Notes under the pieces: model-generated
The model's input: only the letters and a program-made list of their open reading frames with translations
Databases searched by the model: none
What the model was told of the DNA's origin: nothing
Source of the DNA: CAYJFK01 sp964369475
GTDB taxonomy: Bacteria; Bacillota; Clostridia; Oscillospirales; Feifaniaceae
Direction: 5' to 3'
Assembly: GCA_964369475.1 (NCBI GenBank)
Contig: CAYJFK010000005.1
Location: 1 to 64,000 of the forward strand
Length of the DNA stretch: 64,000 nt
Shown here: positions 31,001 to 38,834 of the stretch, piece after piece
Layout: each line of letters opens with the position of its first letter
How positions within the stretch are numbered: position 1 is the stretch's first letter
Program-made: the position numbers and the translations under genes

Positions 31001-34000
31001 TTACTATCCTTGCTTATGCCGTCTACAAACCAGTTGTAGACCTCGTACCCCTCGTCGGGCTGGGCAAAGAAGGTAACGACAGAACCTGCGGGGTAGCTGC
31101 CCTCAATCCCCCTCACATTACGAGTGAGCTTTACATCGGGCGATAGCATGTGAAGTACGCCGACATCGTCGCCTTCGTAGAGGTTAGCACCCGCCGTAAG
31201 CCCATACGAAGCGCCGAGCGCACTAAGCGCACCGTCGAGGAAGGTCACTCGATAGTTTTTGTGCTCGCTATTCTCTGTATGGCCGTCTGTCTCCAAGATA
31301 CCGTGCGTCATACGGTAGTTGCCGCTTGTAACAAGTGCCTCGGCATAGCCCTTAAAGGCCGCATTTGCCGTGTTGTAGAAAATTAGCGTTGTGGTGTTGC
31401 CCTTTAGGTCGAGCGTGCCGTAGCTGCCCGACGTCTCGTGCGGCGCCCAAGAGCCCGCAATTACTTCAAGGTCGGCAAGCTTTATCGGAATAAAGTTTGC
31501 AGCCGCCGTATTAACCCCAAGGCGCACCTCGGGGAGCTTTAGAGTAATCTCTCGTGGTTTTATCGTGACTATCGTCTTTGCTTCGTCAACACCTGTAGTC
31601 ATGGTAATTTCATATTGACCCGCAGGGGCATTCGGTTTTATGGTGTACTGCCCCGCTTTTGCGGTCTGGGTGAGGATTTCGGTGTATGCGACAGCCACAT
31701 CGTCCCTCGTCACGCTGACATCATCGGGGAAGTCGGGCGTTATTATGGTAACGCCTAATTTTTTCTCTATCAGTTGATGCTCGATAGTTGCCCCATCGCC
31801 GTATTCGATGGAAGAGGGCGCATCAATATTGTAGTCACGCACGCCGCCTTGAGTTATGTACATGGTCTCCCCTAAAACAGGCTTGAATATGTACGAGCCC
31901 TCGTAGTATGCACGCACGTGATATAGCCCATCGGGGATTATAACTTCGAGCTCTTTGTCGACCTTGCCGAGCACATTTAATGGGGTCGTGTGGATAAAGG
32001 ACTCTCCGCTCTCTTTATTTTCAAATGTAAAGAGAACGTGACCTTCAGGGACAGACTGTGAGTCTGAGTGTGCATTTTTGACCGTCGTTTGGAGGCGAAG
32101 CCTGTCGTTGCCAAGGTCTGTTATCTTTAAATCTTCCATAATGGTAGTACGCTTTGCCTGCGTTACACCGACAGGTTTTGTGTAGCTCGTCATTGCGACA
32201 TTGTCTGCCCTTGTAATGACATTGACACGACAACGGTACTGCCCTGCAACCTCGCTGCCCGCCTCTTTAAACCAAAGAGCGCCCTCGGTGCGATTTACAA
32301 GGTCTGTCCACTGACCGCCCTCCATCTTTTGCCACTGATACTGAATTGTGGCATAAAAGTCGTCGGCCGCCTGACCGTCGGGTCCTGTTACCTCGGCCGT
32401 TAGCGAGGCGTTGCGGTCGGGGTAGACTAAAAGATTGCCGTCGTTATTGTTGTCCGACTCGAGTATCGACAAAATGGGATAGCCGTTTTCGGCACGGGAA
32501 ATGACCGTCACAAGTTCGGACGGCGAGGAGAGCGGGGGAATGTATGGATACGGCTCTTCGACCTGTATCGAATACTCGTACACGGAGTAGGGCGATATGC
32601 CCGGATCTTCAAAGAAGAACTGCTTTATCAGCCTGCCGTCTTCCCCCTTGACATATGTAAAGTGGTCGCCGTCGGTCGACTTTATTGTGGCAATTTTCTG
32701 TATGCCGCCGCCCACTTGGAAGTTGTAGTTTCTGTATACATGGAAAGTAGCCGATGCGCTGTGCGGATATGTCCATGTAAGCACGTTTTTCTCGTGGGTA
32801 GACATATCATAGTCCTGCTGGAAGTCGTCGGGCAGTTCCGGCGGCTGTTGCACGTCATTTACTATGTAGCTGACGACAGGGATTGTAGAGCCGTCTTCAA
32901 ACTCGTGGGCATAGGAGAAGATCTTCCAGTTGTAGTAGTAGCCGTAGTCTCTAAACTCCTCGGGCATATTTGTAACAGAGCCTGTAATCTCGGTACCTGT
33001 GAGGTTCATTTGCACATAGCCTGACGACGGATTTATCGAGAACTGCGCACCGACAATGCCTATCGAGAGCGCCTGCCCTTTGTCGGACTGCCCCGCCTTA
33101 CCGCCGCCAAGTGAAAAGTCTATGGCGGCACCGTAGTTGTAACTCTCTTCGACCGAGTCTGTAATTGTAATAGTCTGGTCTTGCGAGCCGTTGCCAAAGT
33201 CGAGCCCTGAGGGGTCGTCGTTCCACTGGGCAGTGACATTGAGCCCTGCAGCAGAGCTTGGGTAGGAAGCTGGGTCACCCGGGGTGGAGTTTATTGCAAC
33301 GCCCCTTACAGGGGGAAGCTCAGCGTAGTCGCCTTGAATGGACTCGTAGTAGTCGAGGTTGAGCACTTGATAGTTTGGCTGGAAGGGGATGGAAATTATC
33401 TCGTCTCGCACCTCTCCCGTTGCAACATCTGTAACCTTATACAAATAGTTTTGCGTCGGGATGGAGAAAAACGCAACGGCATCCTCGTCTTGACTTGTGG
33501 TAAATGTGAGGGTGTACGACTCCTCCTTTGTGATTAGTTCTTCATACTCATATGTAAAATTAATAGAGGTGTCAAACCCAAATGCTATACCAAAGTTTGC
33601 GTATTGACCTTCTATAAACGCACCTACCTCTAAGTCAAAGGCAAAGAGGTCGCCGTTAGCAGAGCCGTTTATCCTGCTCCAAGAGGTGGTGTTTTGCCAT
33701 GCGTAGTCGTAGCCCGTAACACGGTCGACATCTTCAAAATAAGGGGCGGCGGCAATAATTGCAAGCACCTTTGGGTTTGAATATGTCATGTAGCTGTTGC
33801 CTGTGTACTCGATTATAAGGGTGTCCTTGTCCATGTCGAGCTTTAGGGGCTGGGGCGGGGCTGATTGTAACGAGTTTGAAATAGCCGCACCTGCATTCAT
33901 AACAAATGGATTGTTCGCATCGCCTTTGCTATTACCCTCAATAGTAACGAGGTGCGATGTGACGTTGACTACACTCTGACCTGCACCCTGTGTGCTCACA

Positions 34001-35583
34001 CCGTGGAGAGCGGTCTTTAGCGTTTCGTATCCGTCAAGCCCGATGTGACCTGTAACCGCACCGCTCTCTACATAGGCTATATTGTAAAGTGCCACTGGTC
34101 CACTTGCCACCCCATAATTAAACCGCGGCCATGAGCTGCCAAATATTCCGCCCGCTTCATCAAGGGCGTATGCCATACTTATGTCGCCCTCTGTGTAGCG
34201 GTAGAGCACACTGTCGACATAGAGCATAACACCGTCTATACCCGCCTCACTGTTTGGCTCAGGCTTTAGTGCGGCTACATTTGCAACCATGAACGGCATG
34301 CTGTAGTAAAGCGGATCGAGGCCGTTTGCGCCTTCCCATTGCGGTGCTGACTCTCCTCCTTGACCGTCCGGCCGAGTCACATACTCACCATCTATAACCT
34401 TGTAGGTTAAACTCGATGCCATTACAATCTTTTCGCCGTCAAACACATATGTAGCCATAACACGAGAGGTATTTGTCGTTATGTCGTTATAAGGTGAGCC
34501 CGCCATGATCAAATCCCCGACACCGTCGCCGTCGACATCGTCAAATGTAAGGCCGACACGAGCGGGGGCTACCTTTATGTCGCCACCCATAAGGGGGAGT
34601 TCATCGCTTTTCTCGAGCGCAACAGTCGCACTGCCCCATAGGATAAAGGCCTGCGAAACTGTGTAGTAGTCCGCTACGTTTCCTGGGTTGTTCGTAACAA
34701 GGCCTGTTGAAAGTGCAAGGTCGTCTATACCGTCACGATTTATGTCGCCCGCCGCCATAGATACCATGTTTGGCACTAAGTTATGCGGCTTTTCCAGATT
34801 ATGAGTCCAAAAGCTCTCCCAGTTGCCTAAATTAAGCCAGTTACCGTCACCAACTCCGACCTTCATGCGGTAAAATTCGATGCGGGGGGCTGTGGGGTCG
34901 GGGATATATACGGCGATCTCGTCCCTGCCGTCGCCGTCAAAGTCGCCCGCTTCGACCTGCATTAGGTTAAGCCATGGGAAACTACTAAAGGCGACACCTC
35001 TGTGGTTTGGGTCGATTTGGTCGCTGTTTGCGTGGCCGCTATTTACCGGAGCTGTTCTTGTAATCTCTTTATTTGCAGAACGAGCACCTGTCTTTGCGTC
35101 TACAAGACTGAGCGAAAAGGCTCTGTATTCGCTAAAATTACCTGGATTTGCTCCGGGCATGCCGACATAGGCTACTTCGCCCTCAAGGCCGTCGCCGTCA
35201 AAATCGCCCGCAACACCTTGGAAAACATTCATTCCGATAGGGCCAAAGCTTGCCGCTTGTCCACCCTGCGTCATCGGGTCGTGTTCGTTATTGTTATATC
35301 CCCACACGGTCGAGGTGCCGATACTCAAATCGGCGAGCTCCCAAAACTGGTTGCCCGTAAGCCTGTCCGTACCGTAGGGGTTTTTTGTGTAGTCTTCGTT
35401 GTAGCCTTCGGGCAGCTTGGTAGTGTCAAACCCAAGGACAGAAAAAGCATCGCTTCCCCCGCCCTGAAATTGGTCTACCACCTGCGCATTAGCCACGAGC
35501 ATGGGCACAAAACTACCCATATGTCCTATTGTCATGGCTGCCACCAGCAATAAGCTAATTACCCGTCTTCTCAACTGCTTCAT
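22087..35583 (-). CDS. Giant SLH-anchored surface protein (4,498 residues)
   Basis: A single uninterrupted 13.5-kb frame. A signal peptide (about 1-34) precedes a probable beta-propeller with FG-GAP/VCBS repeats and calcium-type motifs (GDFDGDGLEGE, GDFDGDGRDE, GDINRDGIDD, DDVDGDGVGD; about 120-360). An Fn3- or Ig-like part (about 960-1,150), many divergent InlB-type beta repeats (Tyr-Trp motifs such as GYHFVEW, FAGWEVSG), and an unrecognised beta-rich region (about 2,130-2,700) follow. The C-terminus has three SLH domains (about 4,310-4,498), which bind secondary cell wall polymer and so hold the protein on the surface. The SD is GGAGG, 8 bases before ATG. It fills 60% of the element. An adhesin or S-layer-associated role is likely; the ligand is unknown. 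Being intact over 4,498 codons, it must be under selection. Confidence 0.9.
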   Translation of the reverse strand: MKQLRRRVISLLLVAAMTIGHMGSFVPMLVANAQVVDQFQGGGSDAFSVLGFDTTKLPEGYNEDYTKNPYGTDRLTGNQFWELADLSIGTSTVWGYNNNEHDPMTQGGQAASFGPIGMNVFQGVAGDFDGDGLEGEVAYVGMPGANPGNFSEYRAFSLSLVDAKTGARSANKEITRTAPVNSGHANSDQIDPNHRGVAFSSFPWLNLMQVEAGDFDGDGRDEIAVYIPDPTAPRIEFYRMKVGVGDGNWLNLGNWESFWTHNLEKPHNLVPNMVSMAAGDINRDGIDDLALSTGLVTNNPGNVADYYTVSQAFILWGSATVALEKSDELPLMGGDIKVAPARVGLTFDDVDGDGVGDLIMAGSPYNDITTNTSRVMATYVFDGEKIVMASSLTYKVIDGEYVTRPDGQGGESAPQWEGANGLDPLYYSMPFMVANVAALKPEPNSEAGIDGVMLYVDSVLYRYTEGDISMAYALDEAGGIFGSSWPRFNYGVASGPVALYNIAYVESGAVTGHIGLDGYETLKTALHGVSTQGAGQSVVNVTSHLVTIEGNSKGDANNPFVMNAGAAISNSLQSAPPQPLKLDMDKDTLIIEYTGNSYMTYSNPKVLAIIAAAPYFEDVDRVTGYDYAWQNTTSWSRINGSANGDLFAFDLEVGAFIEGQYANFGIAFGFDTSINFTYEYEELITKEESYTLTFTTSQDEDAVAFFSIPTQNYLYKVTDVATGEVRDEIISIPFQPNYQVLNLDYYESIQGDYAELPPVRGVAINSTPGDPASYPSSAAGLNVTAQWNDDPSGLDFGNGSQDQTITITDSVEESYNYGAAIDFSLGGGKAGQSDKGQALSIGIVGAQFSINPSSGYVQMNLTGTEITGSVTNMPEEFRDYGYYYNWKIFSYAHEFEDGSTIPVVSYIVNDVQQPPELPDDFQQDYDMSTHEKNVLTWTYPHSASATFHVYRNYNFQVGGGIQKIATIKSTDGDHFTYVKGEDGRLIKQFFFEDPGISPYSVYEYSIQVEEPYPYIPPLSSPSELVTVISRAENGYPILSILESDNNNDGNLLVYPDRNASLTAEVTGPDGQAADDFYATIQYQWQKMEGGQWTDLVNRTEGALWFKEAGSEVAGQYRCRVNVITRADNVAMTSYTKPVGVTQAKRTTIMEDLKITDLGNDRLRLQTTVKNAHSDSQSVPEGHVLFTFENKESGESFIHTTPLNVLGKVDKELEVIIPDGLYHVRAYYEGSYIFKPVLGETMYITQGGVRDYNIDAPSSIEYGDGATIEHQLIEKKLGVTIITPDFPDDVSVTRDDVAVAYTEILTQTAKAGQYTIKPNAPAGQYEITMTTGVDEAKTIVTIKPREITLKLPEVRLGVNTAAANFIPIKLADLEVIAGSWAPHETSGSYGTLDLKGNTTTLIFYNTANAAFKGYAEALVTSGNYRMTHGILETDGHTENSEHKNYRVTFLDGALSALGASYGLTAGANLYEGDDVGVLHMLSPDVKLTRNVRGIEGSYPAGSVVTFFAQPDEGYEVYNWFVDGISKDSKDQYFALTMPSKATTVDVQFTIKQNVLTYGTVGDEGGGTIAVTPDTDSGTIVQNNSELTFTATANPGYHFVEWRYTKEGAGTIYDNTDEGKMSSTYNFTMPGAPAGVLAVFERDFYTLTLEDRSGQNGLTAWYIGSTGSDSTAGGEKIYLASGALIKGDTEVIVEAAPGYFIDSATKFTVVGSEEGRTENGRYTFRITGDTTASGATKRGTYNFSLATVVDAQNYVGTTAASPSAPNIEVNVSYPSQAIDDTVTPTVGTQTHPYNSIPGGEDIVLSTNYPSYYTFLGWEVTDIASTTPIERPSIIESGDPVTVNSAYRYMVNSTEYYFIAAASGIATMEGENVTINVLTDTFVFDAIREDSVVTANFEELPYHIVTLSSIDDAEGAYENITLPEGARSFDGADPIHAEIFLHEGDDLNITVTAKSGYTNTYWEVINEAEVKTTIRATSRTLAIKSIGENYTVTPDFTSNRYHNITWPNISENSVGVRLNEYGSSVTPVRDGGTFSFTLLGQGSSAVESVYANGQAFPAVGGTVDGIKATLSASEVGGTTVYTMTGIEGAQVLTVDIATIGITVDGVDISKFSGNGWKYNNVTGKLTISENDLVISGAWTVEDGEKLGTDLSIEVAPNVARMTLQDLTVEAMRRSDDEARSIFDLNGRGYELLTLTLRGDNLFDYDVSYIENGGLLNTKLPDNAVFNKKEGDLLILGNGTMIVNNMSFHGQKNDAARAETVTNIHLREEVDITVNFQILPAAEGDLDHNNNEVMIVANTLTMGIDDTAGHDPSLTLNQSRAFDLWGETDAVKVQDNKHDYGTSGVVVDIASELRLHGGDFTAVIETHLANWDHTESWMAFDMLKEDIGSFSRGILVDGGNLTLQHNGEHEIPRQDISRTEPTRKRLLSGELKYGGSGTIDISSGTAFSVDNLHVVGDKWSTPHVVPLYLEMTGDEHALISYNRQTNNIDPERYYTQVEFATGVEKVDATASTFDLNPADEDAFPSTSERYYKYLRISPTTGDVNVDGGLTLTVTGSEGTLLDDVTLPLSIEVVPDISGEQYSFEFDTHGNIIGIKARSYSENIGEMDEYAFARVVGNELTLLPYFDERSFEDKTYFAVDFILSDAIGERFDVVLEEVADNEAENIIGAGISSLTLDDIVLASLDIGTTLDAITISGDVRIEGGELATGGDLTILGAQGSTFDVESAVPTLDLPTDTSSDIYLVNVDLFTMRNAKDGGALLAAVPAEGVEHTVRYLHESDILGDYAGHLGHSYSYRAGATRSLATEQTSYVIDPHDGYLQVRPLASAAKTVISGDRFIDDNDGDANNTTNLAVDFLYYVSDMGIHNFASVAIDTTLLTENTNYTLTPSGEDTSLVLGGVNYGRQQYTLTLTEAALAGLADGSHTVRITFEDDMEGDSKTYTLDIPLQIIIAPVPTGELSVSGDKTIAFRGDDISLEAVPEGDTPARYEWTIAWQGGSGNLAAFDGTPTGDTAIVNIPADGGFGTAVVTVKSYATQAADAVLLGTATHTFTVYPKLESVTASIQNEIPNNDGSYSIVQHLTENATTWELIERLRIDGSISDFDVAPTVSWDVVYETSVDTDIAGTTLTIGTSELGSNGIILGGIVADNAIMVKVTYTHTPSGQEIEDSFIIRLSTDAQVSYDNEGALNGTITSATYNEGESTIPSAGALVPLGEVIKVTATPDSEYKVKTWYVNGTAVNGDPKYTIDEENHTLIFSVTAMGDYVITADYVNKNNYIITFESPENGTLTAASSAGSIESGTSLVKGSDVTFKLTLTSGYTIGHWLVNGNIHTVGGTTFVGGQLSFQNIDRSYAVSAVLVPQEATLNVTTDNNGTVNFFVNGVRKAATLANNVYSLPVVTGDTVVAYAVPNDGYQVASWTRDGAVLAGDGSQTIVVGATVPTYAVTFEAIPKHNVTVTVIGEGTVVSGDKEIDKDTIAQERVISVDEHGFVTLLAVPGDNMEFAGWEVSGDYTESGDGNAVTITDITSNITVEAEFIPLQYTVEYSSSGEGSLDATYEYGGNNTSIESGNAVRAGLPVTLTATANENHHLHAITLNGEAVDFTRTGASGTYVIATLNANVVVEAIFVSNATFAVTAPTTFADDPNNTDDGAGTASIDVEEDGVSADGNPASVVTGGAALITFTPVGDDVTVDPTKLVEELEAIITAEGSAAEVSLSIDGASYTARISGIDTALDFSGIENPFLGGQTLVAIGTQSDEGGVMLVRYEGATLSNLSQIPHGATVEITLVAQPGYELTGLSSENGEITYEAVQSRTRNAASSTTYIASLSVNEAQTITPVFTKSDHTVTINIVGTGLGSVMATGGGQTVELVERETGTISGTLPAGSNVTVTATAGNTAELASFIVGSTIVTGTSHQIANLNGDVVITAVFDALEKVVTVDATGNGELSVYNGTTEVSDGDALPVGTQLLLLAAPDPNNSLTSLTAGGAAAEPGSTYRVAAEHNNSIVAEFSQSEATVTWSDPVGGAISVTQNGNALTSGDLATIGQDIVITVKPSSSYTVTGITVNGNFQSGERRTYTVMGETVISATLTPKAVGDAPYLVVVSSGGTLAITDQTGATVQAGAELAAGTVLTFRATPNSGYTFSSISINGRAITNGGTYTVLASDRAITAVATFTPPAGTSVGGGNTTVVVGVGGEYSVKLRTEGGAVLTVLDESGDKVEDGTILEGGHVITISAISENLDRHVQILVNGHPFENGNDYELYANTEIFATDSPQVGLPYYMSEGVKMFIGFADDMNEDGYILKDEYLYYGDEGIFFTENPKTFTDITGHWGKTYIDFVTERELFLGTSAHEFSPDTEMTRAMFATVLGRMHERSYGEIVSSGTNAFSDCDYNLYYGKYVDWAAENDILLGIGGGLFAPNLPITREAMATILYRYATFTETLPQELDRALAYSDSASISSWASEAALFTQSTGIIQGMGENNFAPSRFGSRTEVATMLNRFIRYILDMK

Positions 35584-35603
35584 AGATACTTCCTCCTATT
35601 AGT

Positions 35604-35628
35604 GACATAATGTCTCATGAATATTATA
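35604..35628 (-). promoter_or_regulatory. Promoter and palindromic site before the giant gene
   Basis: A consensus TATAAT -10 (35623-35628, minus strand) lacks a good -35. Just downstream, around the expected transcription start, is the perfect 11-bp palindrome GACATAATGTC (35604-35614), a possible operator. The regulator encoded at 35876 is a candidate binder. Confidence 0.5.
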
Positions 35629-35692
35629 TCACGCAAAAAAGGTAAATCTAAATTGTATCAAAAATGTTACAATTTTATGAACATAATTAAAA

Positions 35693-35730
35693 CAAAAAAC
35701 CCTCCCATACAGAGTTTTCGTAGGGAGGGT
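35693..35730 (-). terminator. Terminator of the element's two-component operon
   Basis: Minus-strand stem ACCCTCCC with its complement, a 16-base loop and a run of seven T. It separates the response regulator from the giant gene. Confidence 0.8.
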
Positions 35731-35825
35731 AAGCGGCTAAGGGTGCCCGTTAGGACTCCCTTTGGCGTTAAAATCAGCTTTAGCTGATTTTTCAGTTTGG
35801 AAAAACACATTTTCTCCAAACTGAT
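35731..35825 (+). repeat. Dispersed hairpin repeat, copy 5 (inside the element)
   Basis: A shortened copy: GCGGCTAAGGGTGCCC, TTTGGCGTTAAAATCAGC, the AAATCAGC/GCTGATTT hairpin and the final stem CAGTTTGGA-AAAA with its complement. The first third is replaced by the terminator at 35693-35730. This shows that the element shares a repeat family with the flanking chromosome. Confidence 0.75.
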
Positions 35826-35875
35826 CTTCTGCACCTTTTTGCCATTTTTTGTCTTTTTTCCTGTATATGTCTTAA

Positions 35876-36541
35876 TTACTCCTTTGAAAAGCGATATCCG
35901 CCACCATAAACAGAGGTTATCTCGTACTCCGATCCCTCTATTTTCTTGCGCAAACGAGAAATGCTGTTTGCCAAACTTCTGGTGTCTTTTATAATCTCCT
36001 GTCCCCAAATTTTTCTGTATATTTCCTCCGGTGACATTACCTCGTCTTCTCGTTCGACAAAGAGCTTTAGTAGGGAAAACTGCCGCAAGGTCAGCCCGAG
36101 GTCGGTTCCATTTACATATGCACGAACCTCAAATAAATCGAGTGTGAGATTGCCTTTGCTCATAAGCTTTTTTGCTACATCCATCTGCTTTAGCAGCCGT
36201 AAAATGCGTACATAAAGCACATCAAACGAATAAGGCTTACCTAAATAGTCGTCACAACCATACAAAAACCCACGCACTATGTCCTCGTCTCGGTTGAATC
36301 CTGAAAGCACAAGAACAGGCAGATCAGCATCTTGTTTAATTATCTTTAAAAAATCAAGACCACTGCCGTCGGGCAGCCCTATATCGAGCACAACAAGGTC
36401 GAATTTCTCACTAGCCATAAACTCGCTCGCCTCTGCGACCGTCGAGGCAGAGGATACAAAAAAACCTTCCTCCTCAAGCATTGCTTTGTTAAAAGCCTGA
36501 ATATTTTGATTATCTTCAAGTAGTAATATACTTTTTTTCAC
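35876..36541 (-). CDS. OmpR-family response regulator carried by the element
   Basis: A 221-residue regulator. The receiver domain has the acidic pocket (LLLEDN), phospho-acceptor Asp53 (VVLDIGLPDG), and conserved Ser/Lys (VLSGF, LGKPYS). A winged-helix output domain follows (LTLRQFSLLKLFVERE, then TRSLANSISRLRKKIEG). Its start overlaps the kinase by 4 bases (ATGA). It lies between the kinase and the giant surface-protein gene, all on one strand, so control of that gene is likely but inferred. Confidence 0.92.
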   Translation of the reverse strand: MKKSILLLEDNQNIQAFNKAMLEEEGFFVSSASTVAEASEFMASEKFDLVVLDIGLPDGSGLDFLKIIKQDADLPVLVLSGFNRDEDIVRGFLYGCDDYLGKPYSFDVLYVRILRLLKQMDVAKKLMSKGNLTLDLFEVRAYVNGTDLGLTLRQFSLLKLFVEREDEVMSPEEIYRKIWGQEIIKDTRSLANSISRLRKKIEGSEYEITSVYGGGYRFSKE

Positions 36542-38523
36542 TGGACTCTCCCCTCCTGTTGCCCACCGTAGACCGGTATAGTTATCTGCACTCGGGTACC
36601 TACCCCACGACTGCTCTCTATTGTAAGCTCTCCGCCGTGCGCTTCGCAGACAGTTTTACATATATGAAGCCCAAACCCTGTGCCACCCGAACCTGAAACA
36701 CCTCTACGAGTGAGTTCGGGCAAAAGCTCCTCCGGAATACCGATGCCCGTGTCGGAAATTTCAACCGAAATAATACTGCCGCTACAAAGGACGGTAACAG
36801 TAATTGTACCATTCTCTGTATGGCGAATTGCGTTTGATAATATATTGTCAAAAACACGCATAAAGCTGTCGTCATCGACAAAAACAAAGGGTAGCTGCTC
36901 CGGAATATTGCACAAAATAGTGTTACCTCGGTTTTCTGCCACAAGTCTGTGCGACCTTGCACATCTTGTAAGCATTTCGCCAAGATCTGTTTTGTTCCGA
37001 TTTTCCCCCGTAGAAATATCGGCCATTTTAAGCATCCCATTGACCATGCGGCCAAGCCTTGCGACCTCGTTTTCTATAATATCGAGGGTGTTGTACAATG
37101 CTTCGGATTCTATTTCCTCCTTTTCCATCCTACGAATGGCATAATTTGTGCCCGTCCCTATAACGGTAAGAGGAGTTTTCATCTCGTGGCTCATATCCTG
37201 CAAAAATTCGGTCTTCATACGACTTAGACTTTCAAAGTTCTCCGCCAAAGCAAGAGCATAACTGCGCTCTTCCTTTGCCTTTTGAATTGTATGCATTGTT
37301 GCGTGAAAAACCGCAAATGTCTGGGTGAGGGCAAAGAGCAGTATGGCATATTCAGCAAGCGATGCTTGAACCCCAAAGAGCGGTCTTCCGTAGAAGTAAA
37401 ATATATCACTGACAGTCGTATATGTCAAAAGAGCGAACGAAAAAGCGGCAATTTTTTGTTCTAATAGGACTTGCTCTTTGTGGCGATTCTTTTTAATAAT
37501 ATCGACTATTATTGCAGACATATAGTAGAAAATGGAGGCAATGTTAAAAAAGTGAAAGACAAGATACATCCGTGACATTGTATATGTATCTACCACCAGA
37601 AAAACTGCGATAAACCCAAATGAAACGGCAAATATTATTTTTCTAACAACATTTGAAGTAGCTCCGGGGAACTGAATTGAAAGAATTTGGCTTATAAGCA
37701 CCACTCCAAGGGCTATAAAAATATACTCGGTTTTAATGGCAAGTTCCCACTGGATATTTGGGAAAATATCATAAATCACCTTAGTTCCCACAAGCCCGAT
37801 GCGGATGGCAAAAATGAAACAAACGGCAGAAAATGTCATATTGAGCAGACGGGTATCGTAGTATGAGGCAAGCATTATATGTACCATGCAAAGCAGAGCA
37901 AGCAGGCCGATGGAAATAAGTTCGATAGCGCTCTGATAGTTAACAAACCAGCCGACAAGACCTGGCGCTCCTATCAGCATACCCGAATAATAAGAACCTT
38001 CACGGTGAACAAAGTTTCCGCCCTGCATTACAAGTTCGATTACACCATTTTTGGGAGTAGTGTCTATTTCGATTTCACCGTATTTTGCAACAAAATCTTC
38101 TGCATTGTCAGCAGGCTGACCAAAAGCTCCTCTATGAATTCCGTTTACATAAAGCGATCTTGCGTAGTCACCTGTGATAAAAACACGATAGTATTCATGA
38201 TAAGGCACAAGTATCTTCAGCCGTACCGTTCGCCCCTCGTTGTGGTCTATGGGGTTTCCTAGTAAAGCCTCATGCTCTCGAGCTTCGAATTGCTCCGGTG
38301 TGAGCATTTCTCCCTCAAAATGTTGCAAATCTCCCACGACCGATACCACAGTATTTGAAAAATCGATGTCGGTTAGATCCCAAACTCCTTGGTTTGAATG
38401 CACCTCTGTATAATTGACAGACTCGTAACGGTAGATGTTGTCACCGTACCAGAGCAAAACACAGCTGAGCAGCACAGCAGCGAGTGCAACCCATATAAAA
38501 ATTTTCTTCCTATTGCCGGCCAC
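36538..38523 (-). CDS. Multi-pass sensor histidine kinase carried by the element
   Basis: A 661-residue kinase starting at GTG behind AAGGTGGGG. A first membrane segment (about 9-26), an outer beta-rich domain (about 30-200; FITGDYARSLYVNG resembles 7TMR-DISM ligand domains) and a block of about six or seven membrane helices (about 200-400) follow. The HisKA helix has phospho-acceptor His446 in QDMSHEMKTP, and an ATPase domain (DNILSNAIRHT, DTGIGIP, GTGFGLHI) ends the protein. This architecture is typical of carbohydrate- or envelope-sensing kinases. Two tandem sigma-A promoters precede it. It is the gene next to the left attachment site. Confidence 0.9.
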   Translation of the reverse strand: MAGNRKKIFIWVALAAVLLSCVLLWYGDNIYRYESVNYTEVHSNQGVWDLTDIDFSNTVVSVVGDLQHFEGEMLTPEQFEAREHEALLGNPIDHNEGRTVRLKILVPYHEYYRVFITGDYARSLYVNGIHRGAFGQPADNAEDFVAKYGEIEIDTTPKNGVIELVMQGGNFVHREGSYYSGMLIGAPGLVGWFVNYQSAIELISIGLLALLCMVHIMLASYYDTRLLNMTFSAVCFIFAIRIGLVGTKVIYDIFPNIQWELAIKTEYIFIALGVVLISQILSIQFPGATSNVVRKIIFAVSFGFIAVFLVVDTYTMSRMYLVFHFFNIASIFYYMSAIIVDIIKKNRHKEQVLLEQKIAAFSFALLTYTTVSDIFYFYGRPLFGVQASLAEYAILLFALTQTFAVFHATMHTIQKAKEERSYALALAENFESLSRMKTEFLQDMSHEMKTPLTVIGTGTNYAIRRMEKEEIESEALYNTLDIIENEVARLGRMVNGMLKMADISTGENRNKTDLGEMLTRCARSHRLVAENRGNTILCNIPEQLPFVFVDDDSFMRVFDNILSNAIRHTENGTITVTVLCSGSIISVEISDTGIGIPEELLPELTRRGVSGSGGTGFGLHICKTVCEAHGGELTIESSRGVGTRVQITIPVYGGQQEGRVQ

Positions 38524-38540
38524 TTCTACCCCACCTTTTA

Positions 38541-38613
38541 TAATTATCGCAAAATATTGATAATGTCAAATCTCATTGTTTTTATTATAGCTTATTGACT
38601 TAGGTTGTGTCAA
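38541..38613 (-). promoter_or_regulatory. Two tandem sigma-A promoters for the element's kinase operon
   Basis: On the minus strand the distal pair is TTGACA (38608-38613) and TATAAT (38584-38589) with an 18-bp spacer. The proximal pair is TTGACA (38564-38569) and TAATTA (38541-38546) with a 17-bp spacer. Both point into the kinase gene, so it is probably expressed in vegetative cells. Confidence 0.75.
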
Positions 38614-38834
38614 TTGTACAAGGGGCAGACCGATTGGGCAAGCGCTTTGTCATGGGCTTAATATATATAATTTCTAAAGAGGCAGACCGGTTTTTATCAT
38701 TGCATAGATTTTTTTAATCACAAAAATAGGGCTTTAATATATCCCTTTTGAGATATAAATAAACCCTCTGTTACCTTTATATTATTTTTTGCTAAACATT
38801 CTTAAGGGAAAGACCTATAATCTAAACCAAGAAC
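38614..38834. other. Non-coding DNA inside the left end of the element
   Basis: No gene is visible. GGCAGACCG occurs twice (about 38,626 and 38,681). A small inverted repeat with a T run at 38840-38870 could end plus-strand transcripts before they reach the attachment site. Confidence 0.5.

Noticed and set aside
35002..35553. Plus-strand reading frames over the giant gene (several of 60-183 codons between 22,100 and 35,600)
   Set aside because: They are shadows of the 4,498-codon frame, without SD or family resemblance.
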